DNA of 64,000 nucleotides from Avibacterium volantium_A (GCF_049366555.1 NZ_JBMMGT010000003.1:1-64000); one strand, 5' to 3'; positions 1 through 8,233 are shown, counted from the first letter of the stretch. Notes: generated by a model from the letters alone, not told the origin. Made by a program: numbers and translations.

Positions 1-114
1 TACTCGTAATTTTCCATAAATTGCCTTTCTTCTATACTTCAGAATAAAGACAATATGATACTTACAGTTCCATCTTGTATGTGATAGACTTGAATCGTCA
101 TTGGATTCTTGCCA
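1..114 (-). pseudogene. tnpA: IS200/IS605-type TnpA transposase, N-terminal fragment, frameshifted
   Basis: The minus strand from 114 down to 1 reads 38 codons without a stop and contains SLSHTRWNCKYHIVF followed by LKYRRKAIYGKLR, the characteristic N-terminus of the single-stranded-DNA transposase (Y1 HUH family) of IS200-like elements. A good ribosome site (GGAGGA, 122-127) precedes an ATG at 115, but that ATG is in a different frame and meets TGA after five codons. A one-base insertion or two-base loss just after the start therefore separates initiation from the transposase frame. The rest of the gene, including the catalytic HUH and Tyr residues, lies outside the window, so activity cannot be judged fully. 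A sequencing error at the shift is possible. Confidence 0.75.
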
Positions 115-207
115 TGACTTATCCTCCTATATTCTGAATTTTGGTTGTCTGCCTTATTCATTATAGGAGAACTTTTTTATTCTGTTCACCGCTTAAGCTC
201 TTTGATT

Positions 208-255
208 CCATACGCATAGCGTATGGTTTTTATAGCTAGACTTTGTCTAGCTATA
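208..255. mobile_element. IS200-like left-end hairpins
   Basis: Two perfect inverted repeats lie side by side upstream of the transposase fragment: CCATACGC/GCGTATGG (208-215 and 219-226, 3-base loop) and TATAGCTAGA/TCTAGCTATA (231-240 and 246-255, 5-base loop). IS200/IS605 elements carry subterminal imperfect palindromes recognised as single-stranded hairpins by TnpA, and IS200 also has a leader hairpin that limits transposase expression. The position and geometry here fit those roles. The exact element boundary was not determined. Confidence 0.55.
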
Positions 256-284
256 ATAAGAAACCCTAGCTGCTCGCTAGGGCT
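255..284 (-). terminator. Intrinsic terminator downstream of recN
   Basis: On the minus strand the recN stop is followed by the perfect stem CCCTAGC/GCTAGGG (264-270 with 276-282, 5-base loop) and then TTTCTTATT. The stem is extended by G-T and A-T pairs at the base. It lies between recN and the IS200 end and may also shield the IS from outside transcription. Confidence 0.6.
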
Positions 285-296
285 CTTTCCATAAAG

Positions 297-1973
297 CTAT
301 GCAATTAAACTGAGCATTTCTTCTGCATTGGCTAAGGCGCTTTCGGTAACTTTGGTTGAGCCAAGCAATCTGGCTAAGGCTTTCACACGCTGTTGCTGAG
401 AAAGTGCGGTCATTTTTGTTTCAGTTTTTCCGTCAATGGTTTGTTTTTCTACGCAAAAATGTTGATGTCCGCAGCACGCCACTTGCGGCAAGTGGGTAAC
501 ACAAATCACTTGGCATTTTTGCCCTAACTTGCGTAATAATTTCCCTACCACACTTGCGGTAGCTCCGCTGATTCCTACATCAATTTCATCAAAAATAAGC
601 GTTGGAATGGCGGATTTATCAGAGGTCAGCACCTGTAACACTAAAGCGATACGAGAAAGCTCACCACCCGATGCCACTTTTGCCAAAGGCTGAGCAGATT
701 GTCCAAGGTTCGCTTGTAGAATAAATTGCACCTGATCCATTCCGTGAGCGGTCAGTTTATTTTCCGCTTGTTCCACGCGAATAGAAAATTCAGCATTTTC
801 CATTGCCAGTTGTTTAATCCCTTTGCTAACTTGCGCTGAGAGCTTTTCTGCCCCTTTTTGGCGGCTTGCACTCAAAGCTTGCGCATTTTCTAACAGCTGT
901 GCATAAGCCTGTTTTTCCTGTTCAATGAGTGCATCTTCGCTATCCGCAAAATCTACCAGCTGATCGAGTTTCTGTCTTAAGGAGCGATGTAACGCAACCA
1001 ATTCTTCGGCTTTTACATTGTGTTTACGCGCAAGTTGAAGGGCTTGGCTCATTCGGCTTTCTACTTCTTGTAATCGATAAGGATCCGGTTCTATGTTGCT
1101 AGATAGATGTTGGATCTCAGAACTGGCTTCTTGCACTTGGATCAGCGCTTCTTGCAACATTGTGAGTGCATCGTTGTAGTGTGGATTAAGTGCGTGTAAT
1201 TCTTCTAAATTTTGCACCGCACGATAGAGTAGGCTATCTACGTTCAGCTCATCATTTTCACTCAATAAATTCAACACGGATTGAGAAAGGGCGGTAAGCT
1301 CTTCACTGTTGGCAAGGCGGTTGTATTCTTCTTCTAATTCAGCAAATTCATTTTCTTGTAAATTGAATTCATCAAGTTCTTCTACCTGATATTGCAAAAG
1401 TTGTTTTTTCGCTTCATTTTCGGCGCATTTTTGTTGGAAGTTTGCCACTTGTTGTTGTAGATCTTTCCATTGGCGATAGTGCTTTTGCACTTTGGTAAGG
1501 AGATCATTATGAGCGCAATAGTGATCCAATAAAGTGAGTTGATAGTCATTTTTTAGTAAACGCTGTGAGGAATGTTGTCCGTTCACTTGGATTAAAAACT
1601 GACCCAGCTCTTTCAGCTGGCTGGCAGAAACGGGAATACTATTAATAAAGCCTTTGGAGCGCCCATCTGCGCTTATCACACGGCGTAAAATACAGTTTCC
1701 TGGATTATCTTCATCTTGCAATTCTTGGGCTTTGAGCCATTTATCCGCTGGGCTGTTTGACTCAATGTGGAATGTGGCACAAATATCCGCACGGTTTTGC
1801 CCCTCACGCAGCATTGCGCTTTCTGTCCGTTGCCCTAAACACACGCCAAGAGCGTCAATGGCAATGGATTTTCCCGCACCCGTTTCACCCGTGATGACAG
1901 ACATTCCCTGTGCTAATTCAATATCAAGATGATGAACAATGGCAAAATTATTGATTGTAAGTTGAGTAAGCAT
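297..1973 (-). CDS. recN: DNA repair protein RecN
   Basis: RecN is a cytoplasmic SMC-like ATPase acting in recombinational repair of double-strand breaks. The 558 residues show the full family layout: Walker A GETGAGKS at about 29-36, a long glutamate/glutamine-rich coiled coil in the middle, and a C-terminal ABC half with signature ASGGELSRIALVLQ and Walker B TLIFDEIDVGISG. Length matches gamma-proteobacterial RecN. It is transcribed alone toward an intrinsic terminator. A LexA-type operator sits 40 bp upstream, in keeping with SOS control of recN in E. coli. Assignment is secure. Confidence 0.97.
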   Translation of the reverse strand: MLTQLTINNFAIVHHLDIELAQGMSVITGETGAGKSIAIDALGVCLGQRTESAMLREGQNRADICATFHIESNSPADKWLKAQELQDEDNPGNCILRRVISADGRSKGFINSIPVSASQLKELGQFLIQVNGQHSSQRLLKNDYQLTLLDHYCAHNDLLTKVQKHYRQWKDLQQQVANFQQKCAENEAKKQLLQYQVEELDEFNLQENEFAELEEEYNRLANSEELTALSQSVLNLLSENDELNVDSLLYRAVQNLEELHALNPHYNDALTMLQEALIQVQEASSEIQHLSSNIEPDPYRLQEVESRMSQALQLARKHNVKAEELVALHRSLRQKLDQLVDFADSEDALIEQEKQAYAQLLENAQALSASRQKGAEKLSAQVSKGIKQLAMENAEFSIRVEQAENKLTAHGMDQVQFILQANLGQSAQPLAKVASGGELSRIALVLQVLTSDKSAIPTLIFDEIDVGISGATASVVGKLLRKLGQKCQVICVTHLPQVACCGHQHFCVEKQTIDGKTETKMTALSQQQRVKALARLLGSTKVTESALANAEEMLSLIA

Positions 1974-2012
1974 AATACACTCCCATTTAACTGTATGTAT
2001 ATCAGTTTATAA

Positions 2013-2028
2013 CTGTTTTTATATACAG
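2013..2028. promoter_or_regulatory. LexA (SOS) box upstream of recN
   Basis: CTGTTTTTATATACAG is a perfect CTGT-N8-ACAG operator, 40-55 bp upstream of the recN start. A second, imperfect element with a one-base-short spacer (CTGTATGTATATCAG, 1991-2005) lies between it and the gene. E. coli recN also has more than one LexA site. This is a motif match only; binding is inferred. Confidence 0.7.
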
Positions 2029-2050
2029 TAAAGCGTTTTGTGCAAATTTT

Positions 2051-2968
2051 TTATGCAGAATTTCTCAACCAACCTAATTTTGTACTTAACACATTGTAAT
2101 AATTGTAATTTTTTAAGTGCAATAAACGCAGTTTATGTTTGCTTTTATAAATATGCACCACATCATCAGGGGTGAATGGCAGGGCAACTTGGCTATCACA
2201 ACCCACTTCTAATTGCGGCGTGTTGTAATCGGCAAAGCGAATGGAAATCTTACTTTCGCCGTCAATAACCAAGGGGCGAGAAGAAAGCGTGTGCGGAAAC
2301 ATTGGCACAAGGGCAATGGCGTTTAATTGTGGGGTAAGAATAGGGCCACCAGCAGAAAGGGAATAAGCCGTTGAGCCAGTTGGGGTGGAAATAATCAAGC
2401 CGTCAGAACGTTGTGAAAATGCCAGTTTATCATCAATATAAACGTGGAAATCGATCATATGCGCAATTTTGGCAGGGTGAATCACCGCTTCATTTACCGC
2501 ATTACTGGTGGCAATAATTTGCCCTTCGCGTTCAATCGAGGTTTCCAAAAGAAAGCGTTCTTCCACGAAAAATTCGCCACGATCTAAACAGGCTTCCAGC
2601 TGCGCATAAGCATTTTTTGGATCAATATCCGTGAGAAAACCTAAATTGCCACGGTTAATGCCAATTAAGGCAATATCATATTTTGCCAAGATTCTGGCTC
2701 GCCCAAGCATATTGCCATCACCACCAATCACGATAGCTAATTGCGCACGTGTACCAATTTCATCTAACCCTGCGAGATGTTGCGCAGGCAAGTCTAAACG
2801 CTCACCAACCCCTTTTTCTACTAGCACTTGATAGCCTTTTTCGGACAGCCACTGAAATAAATTTTTGTGCATTTGCAAATTCACATCATTGCGCGGACGC
2901 CCTACCAAGCCAATGGTATGGAAAGAATTATGCAAGGTTTTATTGTCGATTAAATGAGTTGTGGACAT
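2051..2968 (-). CDS. nadK: NAD kinase
   Basis: NAD kinase phosphorylates NAD to NADP with ATP or polyphosphate in the cytosol. The protein has the GGDG motif (VIGGDGNMLG), the NRGNLGFLTDI segment and the conserved SDGLIISTPTGSTAYSLSAGGP block that binds NAD. I chose the ATG at 2968 (305 residues), which fits the usual Pasteurellaceae length. An in-frame GTG at 3001 would add 11 residues but lies inside a USS and has no ribosome site. Neither start has a strong Shine-Dalgarno sequence, so the start remains uncertain. It is divergent from grpE. Confidence 0.95.
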   Translation of the reverse strand: MSTTHLIDNKTLHNSFHTIGLVGRPRNDVNLQMHKNLFQWLSEKGYQVLVEKGVGERLDLPAQHLAGLDEIGTRAQLAIVIGGDGNMLGRARILAKYDIALIGINRGNLGFLTDIDPKNAYAQLEACLDRGEFFVEERFLLETSIEREGQIIATSNAVNEAVIHPAKIAHMIDFHVYIDDKLAFSQRSDGLIISTPTGSTAYSLSAGGPILTPQLNAIALVPMFPHTLSSRPLVIDGESKISIRFADYNTPQLEVGCDSQVALPFTPDDVVHIYKSKHKLRLLHLKNYNYYNVLSTKLGWLRNSA

Positions 2969-3059
2969 AATATTTATTTTTATGCGAAAAACAGACCGCA
3001 CTTGAATTCAAGAAATTAGGGGCTATATTACACATAAACTGTGTCAGTGGCTAGTCTTA

Positions 3060-3104
3060 GGGTCTGTTGATAATTCATTTTGTATTTGAGTTATCAACAG
3101 ACCC
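3060..3104. repeat. 45-bp perfect palindrome (14-bp arms) upstream of grpE
   Basis: GGGTCTGTTGATAA (3060-3073) and its exact complement TTATCAACAGACCC (3091-3104) flank a 17-base loop. No T-tract follows, so a classical terminator is unlikely. The GGGTCTGTTGA terminus resembles IS terminal inverted repeats, so a solo miniature element is possible, but no target-site duplication is evident. Confidence 0.5.
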
Positions 3105-3169
3105 AGCAACTGTCAATTTTTATGTTTTTTGTTACAATAACGCAAACTTTTGAACAGATGGAGAAAACA

Positions 3170-3781
3170 ATGTCAGAACAAGAACAACAAGTGGAAAAAA
3201 ACGAATTAGATCAAGAACAAACGGAACAAGTGGAACAAGCAGAGAACGCACAAGAAACCGCTGAGCAGCAGGAAAACGCTGAAAATCTTGAGGGTGATGC
3301 CTTAGAAGAAGCCATTGCCCGCGTGCAAGAGCTTGAAGAACAGCTCGCTGAAACAGCAAAAAAAGAGCAAGACATTTTGTTACGCAGCCGTGCGGAAATG
3401 GATAATATCCGCCGCCGTGCTGAGCAAGATGTGGAAAAAGCGCATAAATTTGCTTTAGAAAAATTTGCTAAAGATCTGCTTGAAACCATTGATAACCTAG
3501 AGCGTGCGCTAGCAACGCCAGTTAGTACAGAAGATGAGAGCTTAAAAGGCGTGCTAGACGGTGTCGAATTAACTTTAAAAGGTTTATTGGCAACGGTTGC
3601 ACGCTTTGGCGTGGAAGCTGTGGGCGAAGTGGGTGAAACTTTCAACCCAGATTTGCACCAAGCCATTTCAATGCAGCCGACAGAAGGTTTCGCAAGCAAC
3701 CAAATCACCGCCGTATTACAAAAAGGCTATTTGCTAAACGGCAGAGTGATTCGCCCAGCAATGGTGATGGTGGCAGCGTAA
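3170..3781 (+). CDS. grpE: GrpE, nucleotide exchange factor of DnaK
   Basis: GrpE dimers release ADP from DnaK in the Hsp70 cycle. The 203-residue protein begins with a Glu/Gln-rich disordered tail (about 1-50), followed by a long helix (about 50-110, with LLRSRAEMDNIRRRAEQD) and the C-terminal beta-wing ending in LNGRVIRPAMVMVAA, all typical. I chose MSEQEQQ at 3170 because GGAG (3160-3163) lies just upstream; longer in-frame starts would add a non-conserved, hydrophobic extension. It stands alone between divergent nadK and convergent tadA. No convincing heat-shock promoter was found. Confidence 0.95.
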   Translation: MSEQEQQVEKNELDQEQTEQVEQAENAQETAEQQENAENLEGDALEEAIARVQELEEQLAETAKKEQDILLRSRAEMDNIRRRAEQDVEKAHKFALEKFAKDLLETIDNLERALATPVSTEDESLKGVLDGVELTLKGLLATVARFGVEAVGEVGETFNPDLHQAISMQPTEGFASNQITAVLQKGYLLNGRVIRPAMVMVAA

Positions 3782-3809
3782 TAAAAGGTCATCATAATAA
3801 ACAAATAAA

Positions 3810-3838
3810 AATAGGCGAGTGTATCGCCTATTTTTTTT
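3810..3838. terminator. Bidirectional intrinsic terminator between grpE and tadA
   Basis: AATAGGCGA/TCGCCTATT (3810-3818 and 3824-3832) is followed by eight T on the plus strand and by TTTTATT on the minus strand. The stop codon of tadA (3828-3830) lies inside the stem, so two convergent genes share one terminator. Confidence 0.85.
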
Positions 3839-4349
3839 CGTCTAAATTTTCGTTGATATTTTTCTGCGCGAGTTTTTCTTGCTTTTTTTGTTCACGCCGT
3901 TTTTGAAAGAAAGCGCTGAGCTTTTGGCTACATTCTTCTTGCAGTACCCCCCCTGTAATTTCAAGGCTGTGGTTCATTTTATAATCATCAAAAAAATGAA
4001 AGCGTGAACCCACTGCGCCAGTTTTTAGATCATAAGCCCCGAACACTAACCGTTTGATTCGGCTATGTAAAATCGCCCCTGCGCACATTGTGCAAGGTTC
4101 AAGGGTAACGTATAGCGTGGTGTTGAGCAGGCGGTAATTTTGTTGCGCTTGCCCCGCTTGACGCAGTGCTACAATTTCAGCGTGCGCGGTGGGATCGTGC
4201 TGAATAATGGACAAATTCCAGCCCTCTGCCACAATCTTTCCTTCATCATCAACTAGCACAGCGCCCACAGGAATTTCCCCTAAGGCTTCCGCTTTATCGG
4301 CAAGGCTTAGGGCGTAGCGCATCATTTTTTCATCAAAATCCGACCGCAC
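3828..4349 (-). CDS. tadA: tRNA-specific adenosine deaminase TadA
   Basis: TadA converts adenosine-34 of tRNA-Arg(ACG) to inosine. The zinc site is visible: HAE at 56-58 with the proton-shuttling Glu58, and PCTMC with Cys86 and Cys89. Length is 173 residues. The start is a GTG at 4349: AAGGA (4358-4362) sits 8 bases upstream, whereas the alternative ATG codons at 4325 and 4322 have no such site. The GTG belongs to a USS, so the uptake sequence provides the initiation codon and second codon. The C-terminal tail is lysine-rich and ends within the shared terminator. It follows thyA by 113 bp. Confidence 0.93.
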   Translation of the reverse strand: MRSDFDEKMMRYALSLADKAEALGEIPVGAVLVDDEGKIVAEGWNLSIIQHDPTAHAEIVALRQAGQAQQNYRLLNTTLYVTLEPCTMCAGAILHSRIKRLVFGAYDLKTGAVGSRFHFFDDYKMNHSLEITGGVLQEECSQKLSAFFQKRREQKKQEKLAQKNINENLDEKK

Positions 4350-4462
4350 TTTTGTTTTCCTTATATGCTGAAAGAATGTGAAAAATCAGCCATACATTGG
4401 CTGATTGAGAGAATAAAGTGCGATGCTTTTGGGCGCAATTTTTTCATTTTGCTCTTTTTATC

Positions 4463-5314
4463 TTACACCGAGAAAGGATATTTAATCGCAGGGTGAGATT
4501 CATAGCCAATGACCTTGAAATCATCCATTGTTACCCAAGTTTCTAGATCCTCAAGGGTTTTGATGTCAGGATTAATTTCTAACTTCGGTAGTGGCAATGG
4601 TTCACGCTTGAGTTGAACATTTTGCATAAGCTCAAGCTGATCTTCATAAATATGCGCATTGACGATTTTATGATACGCCATTCCTGCTTTTTTCCCTGTA
4701 ATCTGCGCCATTAATGCTAAGAAAGTAAACACTTGAATTTGATTAAAATTCAGCCCGAGTGGCACATCGCAAGAACGCTGATAGCTGGTTAAATAGAGTG
4801 TATCACCAAGCAAAGAAAAGGTGTGGGTGTGCATACAAGGACGCAAACAGCCCAGTTCAATTTCACCTGGGTTATAAAAGGTGATGATTTCACCACGATC
4901 ATCTAACCCTTTGGTTAAGTCATTCACTACCTTACGCAATTGGTCGAGGGTTTCACCGTTAGGTTTACGCCAAGCACGCCCTTGTACACCATAAACACGT
5001 CCCATATCGTCTGTACCTTTGCGATGCGGATTATTCAACCAAGCCTGATTTTCATTGGCGTTGGCGTCCCACGTTTTTGTGCCAAGCTGGCGGAAATCTG
5101 CGGCGTTGTCGTAGCCACGAATGTAGCCTAAAAATTCCACAATCGCCGCTTTCCAGTAGCTTTTTCGCGTAGTGATTAGCGGAAATTCATTGTCCGCCAC
5201 ATTGTAGGTCAGATCAGCGTTAATTAGGGTTAAACAGCGTTTTCCAGTACGTTCATTTTCCACCCAAGTGCCGTTATCAATGATGTTTTTGCATAAATCT
5301 AAATATTGACGCAT
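4463..5314 (-). CDS. thyA: Thymidylate synthase
   Basis: ThyA methylates dUMP to dTMP using methylene-tetrahydrofolate. The 283-residue protein carries the catalytic-cysteine motif SYQRSCDVPLGLNFNQ and the closing HPAIKYPFSV. It has the long-form insert between the N-terminal part and the active site, typical of Haemophilus-like ThyA rather than the 264-residue E. coli form. It begins 12 bp after lgt and is probably co-transcribed with rppH, the TauE-like gene and lgt. The lgt-thyA linkage is conserved in enterobacteria too. Confidence 0.97.
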   Translation of the reverse strand: MRQYLDLCKNIIDNGTWVENERTGKRCLTLINADLTYNVADNEFPLITTRKSYWKAAIVEFLGYIRGYDNAADFRQLGTKTWDANANENQAWLNNPHRKGTDDMGRVYGVQGRAWRKPNGETLDQLRKVVNDLTKGLDDRGEIITFYNPGEIELGCLRPCMHTHTFSLLGDTLYLTSYQRSCDVPLGLNFNQIQVFTFLALMAQITGKKAGMAYHKIVNAHIYEDQLELMQNVQLKREPLPLPKLEINPDIKTLEDLETWVTMDDFKVIGYESHPAIKYPFSV

Positions 5315-5326
5315 TGTAAATTTCCC

Positions 5327-6127
5327 CTATTTTTTCACCGCACTTTTGTAAGCTATAAGCATAATCAGCGCACCGAGTAAAATCATTGGCAATGACAGAA
5401 TTTGCCCCATTGAAATATGCTGTTGGAAGAATAAGCCGAGTTGCGCATCAGGCTCACGAAAATATTCAATAATAAAGCGGAATGTGCCGTAGCCGACTAA
5501 AAATAATCCTGCCACAGAGCCTGCTGGACGTGGCTTTTTGATAAACAGATTAAGGATAATAAATAGCACCAAGCCCTCTAACACTGCTTCGTAAAGTTGT
5601 GAAGGGTGGCGCGGTAAATAACCGCCAGAAGGGAACAATACCGCCCAAGGTACGTCCGTTACACGCCCCCAAAGCTCATCATTAATAAAGTTACCAATAC
5701 GCCCCATTCCTAAGCCAAAAGGAATAAGTGGCGCAACAAAATCTGCTGTCGCCCAAAAGCCGCGATGTTGTAATTTTGCGGTGATAAACATTGCCAAAAT
5801 CACCCCAATTAAGCCACCGTGGAAAGACATTCCCCCTTCCCACACGCGGAATAAATACATCGGATCTTGCAAGAAATAATCGAACTGGTAGAACATCACA
5901 TAACCGATACGTCCACCAAGAAATACACCAAGAAAACCGTTAAATAATAGGCTGTCCACTTGTTCCGTTGTCCAGCCGCTATTTGGACGGTTAGCACGGC
6001 GAACCGCAAGCCAGCGTGCAAACACAAAGCCGATTAAATACATTAATCCATACCAACGCAAGGCAACAGGACCAAGTTGGAAAATCACGGGATCAAATTG
6101 GGGAAAAGTTAAAAATTGTGAAGTCAT
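5327..6127 (-). CDS. lgt: Prolipoprotein diacylglyceryl transferase
   Basis: Lgt transfers diacylglycerol from phosphatidylglycerol to the lipobox cysteine of prolipoproteins in the inner membrane, the first step of lipoprotein maturation. The 266-residue protein has about seven hydrophobic segments and the Lgt signature GRIGNFINDELWGR in the middle, plus the RHPSQLYEA loop. It lies 10 bp downstream of the TauE-like gene and 12 bp upstream of thyA, so one transcript is likely. Substrates in this window would include the lipoproteins at 47.4 kb and 50.9 kb. Confidence 0.97.
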   Translation of the reverse strand: MTSQFLTFPQFDPVIFQLGPVALRWYGLMYLIGFVFARWLAVRRANRPNSGWTTEQVDSLLFNGFLGVFLGGRIGYVMFYQFDYFLQDPMYLFRVWEGGMSFHGGLIGVILAMFITAKLQHRGFWATADFVAPLIPFGLGMGRIGNFINDELWGRVTDVPWAVLFPSGGYLPRHPSQLYEAVLEGLVLFIILNLFIKKPRPAGSVAGLFLVGYGTFRFIIEYFREPDAQLGLFFQQHISMGQILSLPMILLGALIMLIAYKSAVKK

Positions 6128-6137
6128 ACAGTTCCTT

Positions 6138-6929
6138 TTATTTCATTAACATATTGATCGCAATACAGATCAATAGCACGGCAAAATAACGTTTTAGGGT
6201 TTTCACTGGCAATTTATCTGTGGTGCTAGCCCCGAGTTTTGAAGTAAAAAATGAGGTTGCCGTAATCCCCACCACAGCAGGTAAATACACATAACCTAAT
6301 GAATAACTTGGCATATTTGCTTGTCCCCAGCCGCCCACAATAAAGCTTAGCATTCCTGAAAGTCCAAGCAACATTCCGCAAAATGCTGATGAGCCGATGG
6401 CTTTTTTCATTTCAATACCACGCCCATTCAAAAATGGCACAATAAAACCACCGCCGCCAATGCCTGCAATGCTGGAAGCTATCCCAATTAAGATTCCGCC
6501 AATCACAGAGGAAGTGGTAGTGAGCGCTTTTTTCACTTCTTTCGGTTTAATCGAAAGCAACATTTTCACCGCGAGATACACTACCAAACAGGCAAATAAT
6601 TTGCTTGATACGCTTTTATCTAAATTACCGACAAAAAGCCCTGAAATAAAGGTGGTCACCATAATTACAGGGGCAAGCACTTTCACCGCGGGCCAAACAA
6701 TATTGCCGAGCTTGTGATGACGCTGTGCCGAAGAAAACCCTGTTACTACGATGGTAGCGAAAGAGGTTCCCAATGCCGTGGACATCAAAAGTTCGCTAGG
6801 CACATCAACCATTGGCAATAAATAAACCAACACGGGAACGATAATCAGCCCGCCGCCAATGCCAAATAAGCCCGCTAAAAAGCCGACCACACAGCCGACA
6901 ATTAAATAAATAAGAAAAAAGCTCAACAT
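6138..6929 (-). CDS. TauE/SafE family permease
   Basis: A 263-residue, very hydrophobic protein with about eight predicted membrane segments arranged as two similar halves, each beginning with a glycine-rich motif (FGIGGGLIIVPVLVY near residue 22 and SIAGIGGGGFIVPFL near 153). That is the TauE/SafE (DUF81) signature. Family members export or import sulfite, sulfoacetate and other organosulfonates; the substrate cannot be read from the sequence. Its start overlaps the rppH stop by one base, indicating translational coupling. No sulfur gene is adjacent here. Confidence 0.85.
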   Translation of the reverse strand: MLSFFLIYLIVGCVVGFLAGLFGIGGGLIIVPVLVYLLPMVDVPSELLMSTALGTSFATIVVTGFSSAQRHHKLGNIVWPAVKVLAPVIMVTTFISGLFVGNLDKSVSSKLFACLVVYLAVKMLLSIKPKEVKKALTTTSSVIGGILIGIASSIAGIGGGGFIVPFLNGRGIEMKKAIGSSAFCGMLLGLSGMLSFIVGGWGQANMPSYSLGYVYLPAVVGITATSFFTSKLGASTTDKLPVKTLKRYFAVLLICIAINMLMK

Positions 6930-7546
6930 TATGCCCCCCTTGTTCGATGAAATGAACGTTTATGGAATTTGCCTGATGAATATTTTTTACCAGAATACTT
7001 GTTCGCCGTATTTGTTGCAGAATGGTTTGGCGAAGATTTCTGTTCTTGAGAATAGGAATTTGGCTGATTTTTCCCATTAAATAATACCGCTGCAAATTCC
7101 TTCATTGCCTTGCGGTACACTTCTTTTTTGAAAGGCACAACCTGACGCACAGGATACCAAAAACTCACCCAACGCCAGCCATCAAATTCTGGCGATTTGG
7201 TGGTTTGCATATTAATATCTTTTTCGTCCGAAACTAATTGCAATAAGAACCAACGTTGTTTTTGTCCGATGCACATTGGTTTGCTGTCGTAGCGTAATAA
7301 GCGTTTAGGAAGTTTATAGCGCAGCCATTGTTTTGAAACATAAAGCAATTTAACATCTTTACGGGTTAAACCCACTTCTTCAAAAAGCTCACGATACATC
7401 GCCTGCTCAGCCGTTTCATTATCGTTTATGCCGCCTTGCGGAAACTGCCACGAGTTTTGCCCATAGCGTTTCGCCCACAAAACCTGACCTTTACGGTTAC
7501 AAATGACAATTCCCACATTCGGACGGTAGCCATCGAAATCGATCAC
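6929..7546 (-). CDS. rppH: RNA pyrophosphohydrolase RppH
   Basis: RppH removes pyrophosphate from the 5' triphosphate of mRNA and so triggers RNase E-dependent decay. The NUDIX box spans about residues 38-60 (GG at 38-39, then REL-EEVGL). The N-terminus MIDFDGYRPNVGIVICN and the segment RWFLLQL are typical of the family. After about residue 160 comes a low-complexity basic tail rich in Ser, Asn, Lys and His, as in other Pasteurellaceae RppH. It is the first gene of the rppH-tauE-lgt-thyA run and starts at the edge of the origin-like gap. Confidence 0.95.
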   Translation of the reverse strand: MIDFDGYRPNVGIVICNRKGQVLWAKRYGQNSWQFPQGGINDNETAEQAMYRELFEEVGLTRKDVKLLYVSKQWLRYKLPKRLLRYDSKPMCIGQKQRWFLLQLVSDEKDINMQTTKSPEFDGWRWVSFWYPVRQVVPFKKEVYRKAMKEFAAVLFNGKNQPNSYSQEQKSSPNHSATNTANKYSGKKYSSGKFHKRSFHRTRGA

Positions 7547-8233
7547 TATCGTTCACCTTAGTTTTAAAAATTTTAAATTCTGAATTGGTGAATTGTTTCA
7601 CAAACTCAAGGTTTTAACAACCCGCAAACACGCTTTTAAGGCGGTTTTCTATCAGAATTTGACTAGATAAAATCTTCCTACCTGTTAATAAATTGAATAA
7701 AAATCACAACGCTGTGTATAACATTGTGAAAAGTGCGGGAATAAAATCAAATTATTTGTGTATAAGGATAAAAAATGCTTTATTTTAAAATAAGTTAAAA
7801 CAGATCCTTGTTGATCATTAAGATCTAAAATCAAGATCCAAGATCGCATTTTTTTACTCCAATTACCGCCTAGAAAAAAATCATACTGTATTTTTATCAG
7901 GATTTTCACCGCACTTTTATTGCCAAACTGTGAGTTATTCAGCATTTCTGTGGATAAAATTGTGGTTTTATACAGAATAGGTGGGAATTAAATGCTAAGT
8001 TTGTCATAAGCATAATGAGAAAAAAGAATAAAACCATTAAAAATCAAAAAGATAGCGCAATAAAAAAGCGTTTTCGCATTGTGAGTTAAAGGCTCAAAAA
8101 GGACTGATTATTAATTAATCGAAGATCAAAGTGCGGTGCTTTTTTCTCGCATTTTTTATAAAACCAGCCCCAAAACTTGACCTTTACCACCTGTTAAACC
8201 TATACTATGGCAAATTTTTATTTAGGATTATTT
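7547..8233. other. Candidate replication origin or DnaA-binding region (gene-free)
   Basis: This 687-bp stretch holds no supportable gene. It contains three perfect DnaA boxes TTATNCACA, all on the minus strand: 7713-7721 (TTATACACA), 7757-7765 (TTATACACA) and 7949-7957 (TTATCCACA). Five GATC sites fall within 43 bp (7803, 7813, 7822, 7835, 7842). Read on the minus strand they begin 13-mer-like words such as GATCTTGATTTTA and GATCTGTTTTAAC, resembling the GATCTNTTNTTTT repeats of E. coli oriC. A strongly AT-rich segment (7765-7800) adjoins them. Genes on the left run mostly minus and on the right mostly plus, as expected at an origin. mnmG, mioC and dnaA are not nearby, so a secondary DnaA locus is the main alternative. 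Confidence 0.5.

Noticed and set aside
3001..3030. CTTGAA upstream of grpE as a heat-shock (sigma-32) promoter
   Set aside because: CTTGAA at 3001 is followed at about 14 bases by GGCTATATT, which matches only about four positions of the CCCCATNT -10 element; too weak to report.
3211..3708. 165-codon minus-strand frame opposite grpE
   Set aside because: It lies wholly antisense to a well-supported gene, is Ser/Cys-rich low complexity, and has no recognisable motif.
7685..7945. 86-codon minus-strand frame in the origin-like gap
   Set aside because: No ribosome site, no recognisable motif, and composition typical of translated AT-rich noncoding DNA; it also crosses the DnaA boxes and GATC cluster.
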